DNA of 64,000 bases from Hymenopus coronatus (taxonomy: Eukaryota > Arthropoda > Insecta > Mantodea > Hymenopodidae): assembly GCA_030762935.1 (NCBI GenBank), contig CM060883.1, forward strand, positions 31,428,501-31,492,500, given 5' to 3'. A program made the translations under genes and the position numbers. The number at the start of each line of letters is the position of its first letter. Positions within the stretch are counted from its first letter, which is position 1. Below are positions 1-14,644 of the stretch, piece after piece. Below the pieces are notes generated by a model that worked only from the letters and a program-made list of their open reading frames with translations, searched no databases and was not told the origin of the DNA.

Positions 1-1200
1 AGAATATTATCTAAATACTCCTGGATGTATCATAATTATCTGTTTACAAGATGATATTAAATGCAAGATAGTCCCGTTTGGGATTTAGCTTATCTATATA
101 AAAAAAAGTTATAATAATTTAATTTTTACATGAAATTTAAAGTGTAGGAAGTACACACATTTTGCACAAATTAACTATTAGTTCCCTTTTTTACCTAATT
201 CAAATTTGCACAAAGATTTACATAATGGTGACAGGGAGAGAGGAAAATGGTATATCTATGTTGGGGAAAAAGTGATAAAGGCAATGGCAGCTCAGCTGCA
301 ACAACAATGGTGGATAAGATTTTCTATTTTGACAAATTAATATAACACATTAGATTTTATTTAATCTGAATATATGCAAAATTTTATATGTGTGGGAGAG
401 GAGAGAATTAGGTCTATTGTTAGATAACTTTATGATGTGAAATGAAACACACAACATCTTTTGCATACACCACAACTTTGTCAGTAATCTTTAACATTCT
501 CCCATGCTTTGCCACTGCTGTACCTACAAAGTTTGAAACCCACATTTTCCCATATGGTATTCTGAAAGCATATATCATGAATGCAAGATAACTTCCAGTT
601 CTCATTTTGGAAAAAAAGTATTGCTGTGTATTCAGATAAATATGGTATGTTCAGCAAATTGGTTTTTAGGTCCTTTTGAATAACATAAGTTTGTACATAT
701 ACCATTGTACTTGAAGCTCAGCTCAAATATCTTTTTTCTATGAAAAGTAACATGGTATTATGAATTTTAGAGCTTTTATTAATAGTCTCTGTTTTTTCAC
801 ATTTGTATAACAATTTCATACCTGTGTATACTAGGCAGCGTCAGTATTTTTTACTTTTTAAACCATTCTTTACAGCTGATACTTTCTAATTACCCTTTTG
901 TGCATTCTGAATATTTTAATCATGTTGTTACTATTTTCCCATATTGCTTTATGTAGGTTATGATAGAGTGAAAATTTGAAAAAATATTCTAGTGTTAGAG
1001 AATTTAAATTTATGCTATGTTTTAGGACAAATCTCACATATTTTACTAAGAGCGTTGCTGAAGAATTGATGCTTTTTCCAATATAGATTATTCTCAACTC
1101 AAACATTTAGAAATTGTATATTAAATATATGCTTACTGACACCAACATCTAATTCAGTTTTTGGGTAGTTTATTGTAATGATAATTTAATATCGGTATCT
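1..1200. other. Intron sequence, nothing recognised
   Basis: AT-rich sequence left of the first visible exon. The short ORFs here have no recognisable family, splice context or phase link to UBR4. Confidence 0.6.
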
Positions 1201-1204
1201 TATC

Positions 1205-1400
1205 TTTGTTTTTTCTTCCTGTTAGCACAGTGGTAGCACACCTGCCTCTGGTGCAGGGTACCCAGGTTCGATTTCCAATATCAGCGTGCGGATTTTTTCC
1301 TCTGCTGGGAGGGAAATGGCAGCAACACTGCAGTATCATTTTTTCCTGATGTCATGATCAGGTTGTGGTCTGTACCACAGTTTCATCTCAGTCATTGACC
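1205..1400 (+). repeat. tRNA-like SINE fragment
   Basis: A box-A-like tagcacagtggtagcac and a box-B-like ggttcgatttcc lie about 35 bases apart, as in a tRNA-derived SINE head, followed by a non-tRNA body. No poly-A tail or clear TSD was found, and it does not match the other SINE bodies in the window. Confidence 0.5.
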
Positions 1401-1623
1401 AACCTTTGGTTTGAATACTCGTCATGTTTGTTTATGACCAGCTTATTAACATGAAACCAAATATTTATCTGTTTCAGGCTATTTTTTTTCAAGATTATTT
1501 TCATTATATCCTGAAATTAAGATGCTTTTGTCATCTGCAAGTCTTGAAACTTTTATGAAACTGTTCAGATGCTTCGTTCTGAGATTATTAATTGTAACAA
1601 TCCTTTTTAATAATTGTTTTCAG

Positions 1624-1768
1624 GATTGTCTAGTGAAACAAGGAATGTACACACAGTATGCTGAAACCCTGTTGAAAAATGTTGCAAAGACAGTGAACAA
1701 CCTCAAGTATGATGTCCAGGTAGCCAAAAACTGCATCACAAGACTTTGTCCCCAGGTGCAGAAGTCAG
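1624..1768 (+). CDS. UBR4: UBR4 exon 1 (of those in the window)
   Basis: Acceptor ttttcag and donor gtaact bound a 145-base exon read from [12 protein letters not shown] to QVQKS. It is helical scaffold; it ends in phase 1 and joins exon 2 to make an Asp codon. Any earlier exons lie left of the window. Confidence 0.9.
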
Positions 1769-4700
1769 GTAACTAGCAGTTTACAGTACAACAGTAACAC
1801 TAGAGTTCTGTTCTCTGTTACTTCACTATTACACTGTTTTAACGTAACAGACTTCTCTCTTCTAGACTCTCTGGTGCCCAAGGCAAGTTTACCACAGTTA
1901 TCAGACATGTACCTCCTGGATGCTGTAATAGCAAAGATACAAGTATTGATGGATGAGGGAGTACCTAAACCATCACCAGAAACTTCAGATGCTACAAAGT
2001 AAGGGAATCAAAATATAGTACATGTTCAAAGTTGAATCAGGTTTAAAAAATTCATTGCCATGTTGAGGTTTAAACCATCTTTCAACATTATAGCTTTTCC
2101 TTGAGCTCTATGATGAGATATTTGGCTGTGCATTAAATTTTCTCATTGATGCAAGTGGCACAATAAATTTCCAAGGTATCTCATTTAATCACGTATATTT
2201 CCTTTAAAGCCACATTCAGCAATGAAAATATTTCTAATTAAGGAAGGGCTGAATGGCTTTTCAAACAATTTTAACTAAAAAATTAATGGTTGCTTGCAAA
2301 AATATAATTAAACATTTAGTGAAAGTTGTTCAACTCATTGCAAAATCTGTTTTCAGCGCTAAACAGCATCTAAATCACTCCAGTTTTAAACATTCATAAG
2401 AGATGGTTTAGACACCATGTAACCTTAAATGTCATCCTTATTTTGCATGAGGGATGGAGTGAGAGCAGAAAAACAAATTCTTTGATATCATTGTACAATA
2501 TGAAAGAATTTTACATCCAAAAAGGAAAATAGCAGGATATGACTACAAAGAGTGCTCAGAAACCATTATAGTCCTTTAAAGTGCTATATTGAAAAGGAGT
2601 TCAAAGCAATATTTAATTATTAAATTCAGAACCATGTTTTATTAGCGAAATAGTCTTACATTCAGTACATCCGAAACATTATTTAACATAAATTAATTTA
2701 ATACTTGTGCATCGCATATTGCTTTTTAATAGTTATATGAGAAAAATATGCTTTAACATGCATTATTATAGAATCTAACCTGCCCCAATATTTGCTCAAG
2801 TCTTGCGAAATATCCCTCTTCCTGGGTACTACTGTTATTTTGAGGAAGCAGAGTTTTAATAGAAAAATATCTTAGTTTTTTATGTAATAGAAAATAGAGA
2901 TTACCTAAGCTCTTTTAAATACATGTCCAGTAAAAGCAAATTTAATGTGGGGGTCATTATGAAGTGTAATTAATTAATCTGCTGTGCTGTTTGAACCAGT
3001 GGTGCTGTTCAGAACTTTGATTGAACCATTTATTACTTCATTTTCATAGGGCCATGGTTATTTCTAAGCTTGATCTTTGTCTTTTCATTATGTTTTTGTA
3101 AGAATATAAGCTCAATTCATATAACTCGATGTGCAGATTCATGATTTCAATTAACACTCTTCCAGAAAAGCAGCACTTCTCTGTGTGTTGACACAATCTT
3201 TGAAAAGAATCATAGAACAACAACCTGGATACATAGTGCAAATTAAATGTTTTAAAGCAGAGATAGCTTCAACCTTTTTGTCTTTAATTTGCATTATGCA
3301 TTTAAAACTACAAGCTCTTTCTCTAGTCCACATGTACTATGCACATACTGGATAGAGAAGGTATTGAATCCACCCAAAAGTTTGATATAGTGATTTCACC
3401 AGAAATACATATTTTGAGACCTTCTGAATTAATAAAAGGCATTTTGTCAAACATGTCCTTATGTGTGTCTGTGGGCAATTTAGCTCAAAAACTAAAAGTT
3501 GATTAAATACCTTAGTCAGTTAGTATTTTCCAAGGATGCGTCACCAAGATTTTCAAGAAAATCCCCCACCCCAACTACCCTTTACATGGAAAATGTTCGA
3601 AAATTTTGATTTTCTAAAAATTAGCTCTAACGTTTTGATTAAAATATTTTATATTAAAGATAATTATATAACAAAATGTATATCTTGAATTTTCTGGGAA
3701 TAGCCCCTGAAGACTTCTTTATTCTGGATGAATTTTGCTGAACACAAGAGAAAGATAAAATCTAAAATTTAAAACAAAGCTTGTCAATAGGTTGTTTTTT
3801 TTTTGTAGAGCTGATCATTACTGAGATATTCCTTTTTATTGGTTTCAGCTTTAAAATACTTATTCTTTTCTCGTACAGGAATTTAACTCCTAGCCATACA
3901 AAGGAATTTGAATCAAATAGCAACCGGCTTTTAAAAGATTTGACTATTGCATTAGCGTCTAGTACTCCCTTATTTCCCTTCTATTTACAAGGAAGCAAGT
4001 AATCAGACAATTTCAGCCATTTTTATCTCAATTAGCATGAACTAGATAGAAGAATAAACTTTTTTACAGAAGTATCATGTGAATGGAACACATGAGATTT
4101 TTAAAATCAGTAGCCATTGCTTCATGTTTACTTTGCACCACCACCATGCAGTAATGTCAAATTGTGTTGCCCTTCTGTGAAAATTAATACTCCATGAACA
4201 ATGTGGTGTTGCACATGTCGCATAGCCAGTTTGACTCCATTGTGAACCTGACATCAGAAGAAAATTTGGACAATATACACAAAAATCAGCAAAGCATATA
4301 TACATGAGTAAAAAAATGATTCTTTTTACTGCAAAACATGGTTTAATTATTTGACATGAAAGTAGAAGAATGAGACACACATTAACTCTAATTGGTACTT
4401 ATTATTTAAATTATCTATTTATAATACATGTTACTGCTTTAATTTCAGAACCACACAGCCAGCAGAGCCTTCTCCATCAGCCAGTGAGCTGGCTCAAGAG
4501 CTTCTACCACATGTGTTGCAGCTCACAGAGACTATTATAGCTTGCAGCAGGTAACAAGAATACTTGTGTTTTTTTCTGTATTCCTCTATCTCTTTTTGTC
4601 ATTACACTTCTGCTTGTGAAGTGATATTCTTTAGACAGTGCATATTCATATTTGTTAAGTAAATAGTTTTATGGAAAATTTTTATATGAGATTGAAAAGA

Positions 4701-7700
4701 ACAACACAAATTCAAGAAATAAATGTGGTTGAACTAAAAGTATACATGTGGCTTTTGGCGTAGTGCAAGAACTTGGCACTAACTTGTACGCAGAAATATT
4801 ATGATCATAAGTTTCAAATTAACATTATATCTAAATTAAAATGCATCTATAAATAAATAGGACATAGAAAATTGTGCCAAGTAAGCAGAGCAACTTCTGC
4901 CATCAACATTTAAAATGGTGTGGCCTGGCCAACTGCAAGAGCATCATGATTGTACAATAGATATTGCAAAATCTTGCGTTGCAAGCATGTGCTTTATGAA
5001 ACAGGCAATACATGGAGAAAGAATGTAAGATTCGTCCTTTTTGCATGCACTGCAGGCATAAAATAGGAAGTTTGCATCTCTTGTGGTACATGGTGACTTA
5101 TATGTCTTAAAATTGTTCATGAATAAGTCAGCTGGAAATAGTGACAGAGAAGCAATTTTGAAATACACATCACTAAAGCATTCCCGCATATTGTAGTATA
5201 GATACATAGATGCCATCATTGCCTTAGTTCCAGAAAAGCCATAGATGACACACTCAAAATCCTCAACAGCAAAATAAATCAATTCAGTTCACTATAGAAA
5301 TTGAACAAGACAGCTGCCTACCATTTCTGGATATCAAAATAATCAGAGAAAGAAAGCAAAATCTAACATTTGGAATACACAAAAAAACCCACAAATACAG
5401 ATAACTACATAAAGTATGATAGCTACAATCCCACAGCACATAAATATGCAGTCCTGATTAGTTAAGTATACAGATTAGGACACATCCCCATGGAAAATAA
5501 TGAATATCAACAAGAATGCCAACAGATATTCCAAATAGCTACCAACAATGGTTTCACAAAAGTGTAAGAGACAAGAGAATACACAAATAGAAAAAATTGA
5601 ACTGCATAACACACACCACCACTCTACAGAACCACCGCGACCACCTTAGTTCAGAAGATTCCCCTATCATCCTTGCGCACACAACAAATTTCAGAAGATC
5701 TTCAAGACTTATAACATCACCTTAGCTCCAAAAAACAACTACAGCATTCAGAAACTGCTATGCAAAAAATTAAAAGATCCTATCCCAGCTAACAAAAAAA
5801 CAGGAATTTATGAAATTAAATGCTCAGACTAGAAGGACAAAAAGAAGTCTGGAAATCAGATTAAAAGAGTATATGAGAAATCCAAAATACAAACAAGTGG
5901 ACAAATCAGCAGTTCCCCATCATTTCTGTTCATCAGGGCATGAAATTACACTAATATAAAACTGTTAAAACCTGCTGATAAACATGCAGAATGAGATGTC
6001 TGGGAGATCTACATCATGAAGAAAAAAAACCATACTTTGAATTTTGATTTACTACCATACAGCAACCTTTGGAAGTTCATAGATCCAGCACCAGATGCCT
6101 CCAAAAGTGATGCACCTCCACCCTCATTGTTGATGCCAGCAAAGCGAGTTTCAGTTGGAATTAATGGTTGAAAATGGGAACAAGTGTTCCTGAAACTGGT
6201 CCCATAAATAATTACCAAGTGATGTTTTGTGTTACAGAAACCAACTCAAAGTCTTTCCGTTTAATGTTAATCACATCACTGATGCAAGCTTCTTTGCATT
6301 TTTAGAAATGTTCAAATTTAAAATGTATATTTATGTCAAACATAAACTAGCCAATCAGAGGGCCATTCTATCATGCGATCATTATACTGTGTTATGTCAA
6401 ATTTTCTATCAACATTTTTGAGGTGCTATCTTTCTAACACCAGATCCGAATTCCCTAGAATGTCTAACAAAACAAATTGTGATTGTAGATGATGCTTTTT
6501 ATGAGTTTGACATCATTAAATTAGCTCTTGTTTATACTGATATATGTGCATAACCTCTTCGCATGCGGCCATATTAGCTGTTGCATACTGTCTTGTGTTA
6601 GGTTGCTATTTGTTTGTATTTGTTGTGAATAACAACACAAGGGGTTAAGTTTTTGTCTTAAAAATGAATTAAAAATTCATTTTAACAGCGTTTGTATTTT
6701 ATAATCAAAACCTTTTCCAAAGTTGTATTTCAGAATTGTTGTGAATTTTAGGAGTGTCATGCTTGGTGTGATGCGATTGGATGTCCAGAAATAATGTGAA
6801 ACTGCATATTTATTACTCTGTATTCGGTGTCTCTCAGGTGTTCCTTCGATACAGCTACTAAATTTTCTTTCATTTTGCCTATCTAAACTCTCTCACATTT
6901 TGAGCAAGCGATTTCATAAATTCCTGCTCATTTGTCCTGAGGAGTGGGTCTTTCATTGTTGCAGAGTAATTACTTTCTGTAATTAGTACATAGATAGAAT
7001 ACATATGTACTCCACCTAAAAATTTGATACCCAAATTTTACCAGAAATATACATTTTAAGCTCCCCTTAATCCAAAAGAGGCATTTTAAGAAAAAGGTAT
7101 GCGTGCATGCATGTATGTTGGCAAATACTCATTTGGTATTTAAATTTAATATCTTCCAAGGATGCAACCTAAAAAAAAATTTTTGGAAATTTTGATTTTC
7201 TCAAAAATGGCGCTTAACAATTTTATTTAAAATACTGTATATTAAACACATTTACATGACAAAAAGTATATCATGAATTTTCTGGGAATAGCCTCTGAAG
7301 AACTCTTTATTTTGGATGATTTTTGTATAAGTGGTAAACCATGCAAGATAGACAAATGCTTACTGCATAAAAAATGTCGATTTTGTTAAAACATTGTATT
7401 TATGCCATACATTTTTAATAGAGTTGACCATTTCCGAGATATTCCTTGTTATTGATTTCAGTTTTAAAATACATAAAACATTTCTCATACCTAGACCAAC
7501 TGAGGTAGATAGAAGAGTAAGCTTTTTAACACTAATTTGTTACAGAGAAAGTCTTGTAAATGGAGCACATCAGATTTTTTTCTGAAGTGAATATATTTCA
7601 TGTAGGTAAGGAAATGTGGAATTTTTGGAATATTCCGGTGGAGTGTGAACTTTTGGAAGATCATTTTGTTTTTCTTGTTGGCTAAGGTTTGATCATATAA

Positions 7701-10700
7701 TACATTAAGAAGTTAGAACAGAATAAAAATTATGCAAATGAGAAAAATTCAAAAGTAGTGATACTTATTTAATAAGCCAATCCTAATTGTTTGATGGTCA
7801 GTAGGCCTGTGCAGGATCCCAGGTTCAATTCCTATTAATAATGAAAATCTATTGTTGATTATATTGTTATCTATGCTGACCTCGACTTGGTTAGATTAGC
7901 TCACTTATGCCTTCCCTGGCAGTTATCATGCATACACTCACTTTCATCCTCATGAACAATTCTATTCAAAAAATTACATTTACCTTGTTGTTCACCACTA
8001 GCCTACATTGGCAGGTGACATTTATGTTATCAAATCACACAAAAGTAGACATCTTAGGCCTCAGCTGTATTATTACATGCTTGTTATATTGGATAATCAA
8101 CCATTTCCAAATTCAAACCGTTAAAATTGCTTCTGTTCTACCGCATAACAATTAACGGCTGCCATTACTATTTATTTTTACAGGTCTAGTCTGTTATATC
8201 AAATGAATGAAAGCTCGGAGCCAGTTGGAAAATATTCCCTTCAGGACTTCCAGGCTTTCAAAGAGATATTAGCTATTTCATCAAGCCAGTGTAACAAGAC
8301 CAACAGTCTAGCCACAGCACTGATGACATTACTTCCTGCAAGTGTAAGGACGGTTTTGGAGAAATGGAATGACAATCGTGTGGCTGACTTTCCATGGGTA
8401 TGTATCTGAGGATGTCACTACACCTCCTGTTCCTTATTTGGTTTTATTCTTTGATTTTAGTGTTTATATTTCATAAATTTGTGTACATGTTCATTTAACT
8501 ACATATGAAGAAGATCATTTCAATCTAGAGGGCCATTTCAGTAAGCTTTTAAATCTAATTAAATTGATGACGCAGAAAGAAATCAATTCTCTTAAGGACC
8601 AAAATCTGCTTCACCTTAGTATATACTAGCAAGAAAAATAGTTTAGAAATTAGTGGAGTCAACAAGATGAAAATGCACAAAGAACATTTGTTCCCTATTT
8701 TTACAAATTTAACCTTGATTTAAGGCTTATTTTGATACTGTATTTGGTTTTGTGTTATAGAATACTTATGCAAATGATGTGATACCAGCAGAAAGCTACA
8801 TTCTTGCTGTCATTGACACCCACATCTCTTCACTTTCAAAATATGGCTCATTTAGCATCAACCCTTCATTGAAGTATTTGCTACACTCATTGGTTACTTT
8901 CATTGGGGAGCATATCACGTAAGTATAGACTGTTCATTATATTGCTGTACATAAGCATTGAAAGAAAAATACAATTTTTGAGCCTTTCACATAGGTCAGG
9001 GGAAGGGGGGAGGGGGAACAGTATGGCTACCCCAATCCACTTCTCGGAAGTGCAAAACAGTGTCTGTGTGGCTGTATCATTGGCACAGCAGTTGAAAAGT
9101 TGATAATTAATGTATTAGTAAAGAAAATGCAATGGAAACTTATAATCAAAATCAATATAATTAAGCTTCTTTGAATAAGATGCTATCAATGTACTACAAA
9201 CCAACCTTGAAAACCAAGGAAACTTTCACTCATAAATAAATAAAATTGAATTGGCAAAATTTAGAGGAATCTCTGACACTATCCTTCACTGCATAAAGTC
9301 TTACAAAAAATCTCATCGGGGATTTAACAGAATTTCTTCCCCCCCACCTATATTTTGCTTGTCCGGTTCTAGAGTTGTGTTAGCCAAATGTAAACTGGAA
9401 ATTAACTGGTTTGACAAAGTGAGGGTAGGAAGGGAATAATGAAGAGGAAATGTTTCTTGCACTCAAATGAATAAATAATTATTTGGTAAAGAGTAAAAGC
9501 CGTTAGCATAAAGAAAAATATGCTAAAATTGAACTTTCACATTCACAGTTTTAAATTTGCCTTCATTGATTGATTATTTCAGCTAGTTTGAACCTCTATT
9601 GTAAAATTAAACTAATAGCTTCAGTGTTATTGAATAACTTGAGGGCAATGTATGTAAGAGTTTTCTGATTAACTTTTCATATTAATGGTGGTTATTTCCA
9701 GAAAATGTCCAGAAGGCAGTGAGGTGCGACAGCGAGCAGTAGATGTACTGGTTCCACTCACTCTAGATGCTTGTACAGAGCATTTACATGATACGGTACT
9801 TCGTACACTTGAGCGAGTGATTGGAGACCCTGAAACTGAAGATCATCAGAAACGGGTTTACTATATTGTTTTGGAACATACATATTATTTGCTTCGTAGC
9901 TTTACTGCTCAGTCGACAGCACAATTCTTGTAAGTATAGTTGGAAATTAATTGGGTATGACACGAACACTAAACTGAAAAGGGAGATGTTGAAAGCAAAA
10001 GTATGTGGGAGAAATCTTACCACACAGATAGATATTGTTAAAGCACATAATTTATCATAAATATATATTTTTTATGAAGTTAACCATTTTTGAGATATTC
10101 ATAATTATTGGTTTTAATTTTTCAATACCTATATTTTTCAAATGGAAAGACATTAATTTTTCTTTTATTTTACCCCAGAGCATGCATAGACAATGGAAGT
10201 TCGTCACCTAGCAACCAATTTTCAAAGATTTGACTGTTGCTTTAGCCTAATGTATTCCCCCATCCCTTTTGCACCCAGTAGGAAATGCGTAATAAGACCA
10301 CTTCTGCTAATGTTTATCTCCGTTAACATTAAGTAGAAGAACCAGCTTTTGTAAAAAATAGTTTTTTTTTGCAGAATAGGTAGAGAAAGTCATGAGAATG
10401 TAAAACAAGAATTTTTTTTGCCTTAATCTATATTCTCTTTAATTGACAGTAGCAAATTATCTTTTTATTTACCTTCCTAAGAAACATTTTGTGAGGTATA
10501 CAAATGTTTGCCAGAACACCATTATCTTGAATTTTAGTTGGCATTATATTAAAATTGATATTAAACATATAACATACTTAAAGTAATGTTGTAGAACCTT
10601 AGAGACAGTGAAGCACCATTGAATTAAATTTAAACGGTCAAGAAACAACAGCTGGAGATAAAAGCAACGGCTTCTGAAACATGTCCTGTTCAAAAAAAAC

Positions 10701-13700
10701 AGTAAATGAAGCAATAAGTGTCTACATCTCGACTCGTAAATTTAATTTAATATAAAATACTGTTTGGTAAAACAATTATGCAAAAGAATTTTGCACGTTG
10801 TTCAATTACTATGTGTTCTATTAAATAAAATGATTATTTTTTCCTTCTCCAGGAAAAAGTATGAGTTGTGTGGTATGACCTTTAGCCAAAACATCAATAT
10901 GTTTAACACAGGTGCAGCAGAAGTGTGTTTGAAAACAATGTCAAGTGATTCTCTCACATCAAGGCTTCAAGTTTCTATTTTATTGTTTGAGGTGGCATTA
11001 TGTTAATAGTGTTATCCTTGCTTCTTGTAAAAACGCTATCAATTTAAAAAAAAAATTAGGACTGCCTCCTTGGTCAAGTGGTCAGCTTCAGGAGCACCCG
11101 GGTTCAATTCCCGGCTGGGGTGGGGAATTTTTCTTTGGCCAGAATTATTCCCTATCCCCTACAGAGTCTGAAAGTATGTATGAGAGACTGAATGTGTGTA
11201 TGTTTGAGGAAAATAAAATGATTTAAACCAAACGTAAAAGTTGGTTCAAGTGCAAAGCCCCCGATATGACCTTAGATGTTAAAGGGGGCTTTAAAAAAAA
11301 AATAGATAAGTGAAAATAAGTTTGACACCAATAGGTTTTTAAGCATTACGTTATTTCTGTTCAGTGTTGCAGTGGATGAGAAGGTTCTTTTGGAATGTAT
11401 CAAGTTCATGGAGACACTTCTAGATAAACCAGCAGGACGTCAGGCATTAAGTCAGTTCTTCAATCAGGAGGCAGGTCGTGACTTGGTAACAGTGCTGCTG
11501 TCTGTGGCAACCCCACAAGGATCACTGTCCACACAGTACAGTACCAAAGTCCTTCATTTCTTCAACAAACTCTTCAGCACAGGTAGGTTTTCAGATAATG
11601 GCAAATGGATTATACCTAGAGTTTAAAGTTAAAGAATTTATTTTTAGGGAACATTTTGGCTCTGAAATACATAATGCGGCAAAGCAAAAGTAACTGAAAT
11701 TACCTCTCATTTGGTATCTAGATTTCAATAGCTACAAAGTGTTTATAATTTTGATTATAAGTGGTACACTAAAACTAGCAATTAGTTTAATTTAATTGGA
11801 GTCGAGTATACACATATGTGCTTCACAAAAACTTACTTATGCAGAACTAGTTTCACATGCCTGTTGCATGTTGTCTACTGCTTTCGACTGTCGGATTCAA
11901 CATGAGGATCCTTCATGTACGACTGTCTTTCCTCTGGTGTCGGATTGATGAAATTCTTCAAAGGGATGGTCAAAATTCATGAGGTGCTTTTCATGGTTTT
12001 TCATGTATATTTTATCCCATTTATCCATCTTTTGAAAAATGTGCAACGGATAGTAGAACTTGCAAGTTTTCAAATGGCATAATGTTTAGGTTTAAAATTT
12101 GATTTCAAAATTCCTTTAAAAACGTACCAATATAACATATATTATTATCCAATATTTGGTTTAACTGTTAGCACTATTTGTATACTAGGTACTTAAAATA
12201 ATAAGTCACCATTATAAAATCAGATACTATGAGGTACTATATCTGAAGTGAGACATACTGGTTGGTTAACTGCCTAAAAATCTGTATAGGTTGGAGAATT
12301 AAATGTCCTATTGGCACATTATCATTGCTTAATGGTTAGAACAATTGCATGGATCAATCGTTAGAGTAATTGCATAGAAAATGGGAAGATCATGAGAGAA
12401 GTGTTAAATCCTGCCTAAGGCATTCATTTTTCAGCTGGTTGACACTTGCCTCTATACAGAGAAAAAAACCTCTGCTTAGACTTAACTTCCATGATGACAA
12501 ACTTAGCTCTCTAATTTGTAGAATTAAATATTTGTGCAAGCTCACTGAAACATATGTACTGAAATTACAGCTGATGACAATCCAGGAGATACCAACTTGG
12601 AACATCTCTGTGGTTCTTTGTCGCGACTGGCATCTGTGGACTCTGCCACTCTACAGAACTGGTTGAGACATGTAATCTTGGGTAGTCCATCCCCAGCAGG
12701 AGCAAGTTTACCAACTCCCACTACAACACTTGTACCAGCATCACCTCAACAGTCTGATTCCTCTACTGCAGCAGCAACACCAACAGCTGGCGCTGCTGCT
12801 CCACCACCACCTGCTGTAGCAGTGGCAAATGGAAAGTCGGAATCCAGTGCACAGATTGCTAGCTCTGAGTCTAACAGTAGTACCCATAGCCCCACAGAAG
12901 AACAGCATGGTTTGTTACAGGAGAACCATCAGCTTCTGCAGGGTCTTACTGCATATATCGTCAAGGAAAACAGGTATGTAGAGCGTTTAAATATTTTTGT
13001 CATATCTTTTGGGAAAACCCAAATGTATATGTTGCAATTTTTGTACACATAAAGAGAAGCAAGATCTATCAATAACCCAACAACTAGGATAGACTGTCTC
13101 CGTGGCCGAGTGGTTAATGAGCTGACTTCTCACCTGGAGGTCCCGTGTTCAACTCCTGGCTGAGCAGGCAATAATTTTTTTAGCTGAAATCATTCTCTAG
13201 CCCCCATGGAGTGAATGTGTATACTTTTGAAGAAAATAAAATTATTAAAAATCTAACCTACAGTCAGCGAGTTGTTTCTCAAGTTAAAGCCCCTGCTATG
13301 ACGTGGATGTTAAAGGGGTCTATATAAATGGTAACAAAAAAAAAGTACAATAGGAGGTACCATGGTAACAACCACGAACAACATAGGTTAATGAGCCACC
13401 TCTGTAGTGTGGCGTAGCATTCTTATCACATTCAAGAGGTCCTGGATTCAGATCTCGTTAGTGTGATTCGCTCAGATAAGACTTTATTCTGAGGTTTTCC
13501 ATTCTCCTGCAAGATGAATGTCAGATACTATAAACTCCATGGACTCTGAGCTCATTTTAGCATAAATTCAGCCATTTCATTTATGCTATGACCTGCCAAG
13601 TTAAAGGACATTAAAATTACTGCCCCCCCTTCCCCCCAAAAAATGTAGGATATAAAATTAATGTAAAGTAAATGTGTATAGAGATGTAAATAATTTATTT

Positions 13701-14611
13701 TCATATTGACTTTTGTCGCTTGCAAGGAAAGCAATGGGAAGTTTATGGATTCTAAGAACACATTTAGATACATTAAACTTGGCCATTTTTAAAAAAATCT
13801 GGTTGTTGCATTCACATTTCTTTCTCTGCGCATTCTTCAAAAACTATTTTTAAAAACTTATTTTCTATTTGCTTCATGTTAATTGAGCTAAACATTTGTA
13901 GAAGTACTTTTATTACATATTTCCTTATACTGTATGTATCCAATACAAGACAATGGTTTTTCCAAAGTATTAATGTTGAGATTTGGAGATCATGTGCAAT
14001 AGCAATATACTTTTGAATACCATGAGGAAAAAGTATGCTTCAAATTTCATGGGTATGGTAATGGCAAAACCAGGGGAAAGTGGTAAAGACTAAAGATTAC
14101 CACCAAAGTCATGATGTATACAGCAGTTTTTGTGTTATTTATTTCATGCCTTTGTTAGCTGTTAACAGACCGATGATTATAAGCATTTTTATTGGAAAAA
14201 AAATTTCTCTCTTAAGATTAATAGAGGATTCTCTTTCACGTTGTTTTGGTGCCTAATGTTACGTCGGGAGCCAATGGTCAAACAGAAAGAGGGAGGTTTA
14301 GTTACGTGTTTTACAGCAGACATTACATGAATTTTCACGCGAATTTGAATAGCTTAAAACTTTAACCACGATGTGATATCTTATGTTGTCTGATTAATAA
14401 ATCTTATCCTTCATCATCTTGCTGTGTACTGCCATCACCACAGTTGCCTCCTATCGCACGTGTTTTCCTTTCTTTACTGTGCCACTCATTACAAGAATTC
14501 TTGTGCAAATTCAAAATTGGTAAATCTGTTTACAACAATGTGTTATGTTAGGTATATTGTCTAAATAGAAATGCTTATTCATCATCATTGTTGAGGCTTT
14601 GCTGTCAGTTT

Positions 14612-14644
<33 letters not shown>

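Noticed and set aside
4944..5282. 112-codon minus-strand frame with a Cys cluster
   Set aside because: No family recognised, and its end overlaps the Penelope relic that reads on the other strand. Probably chance.
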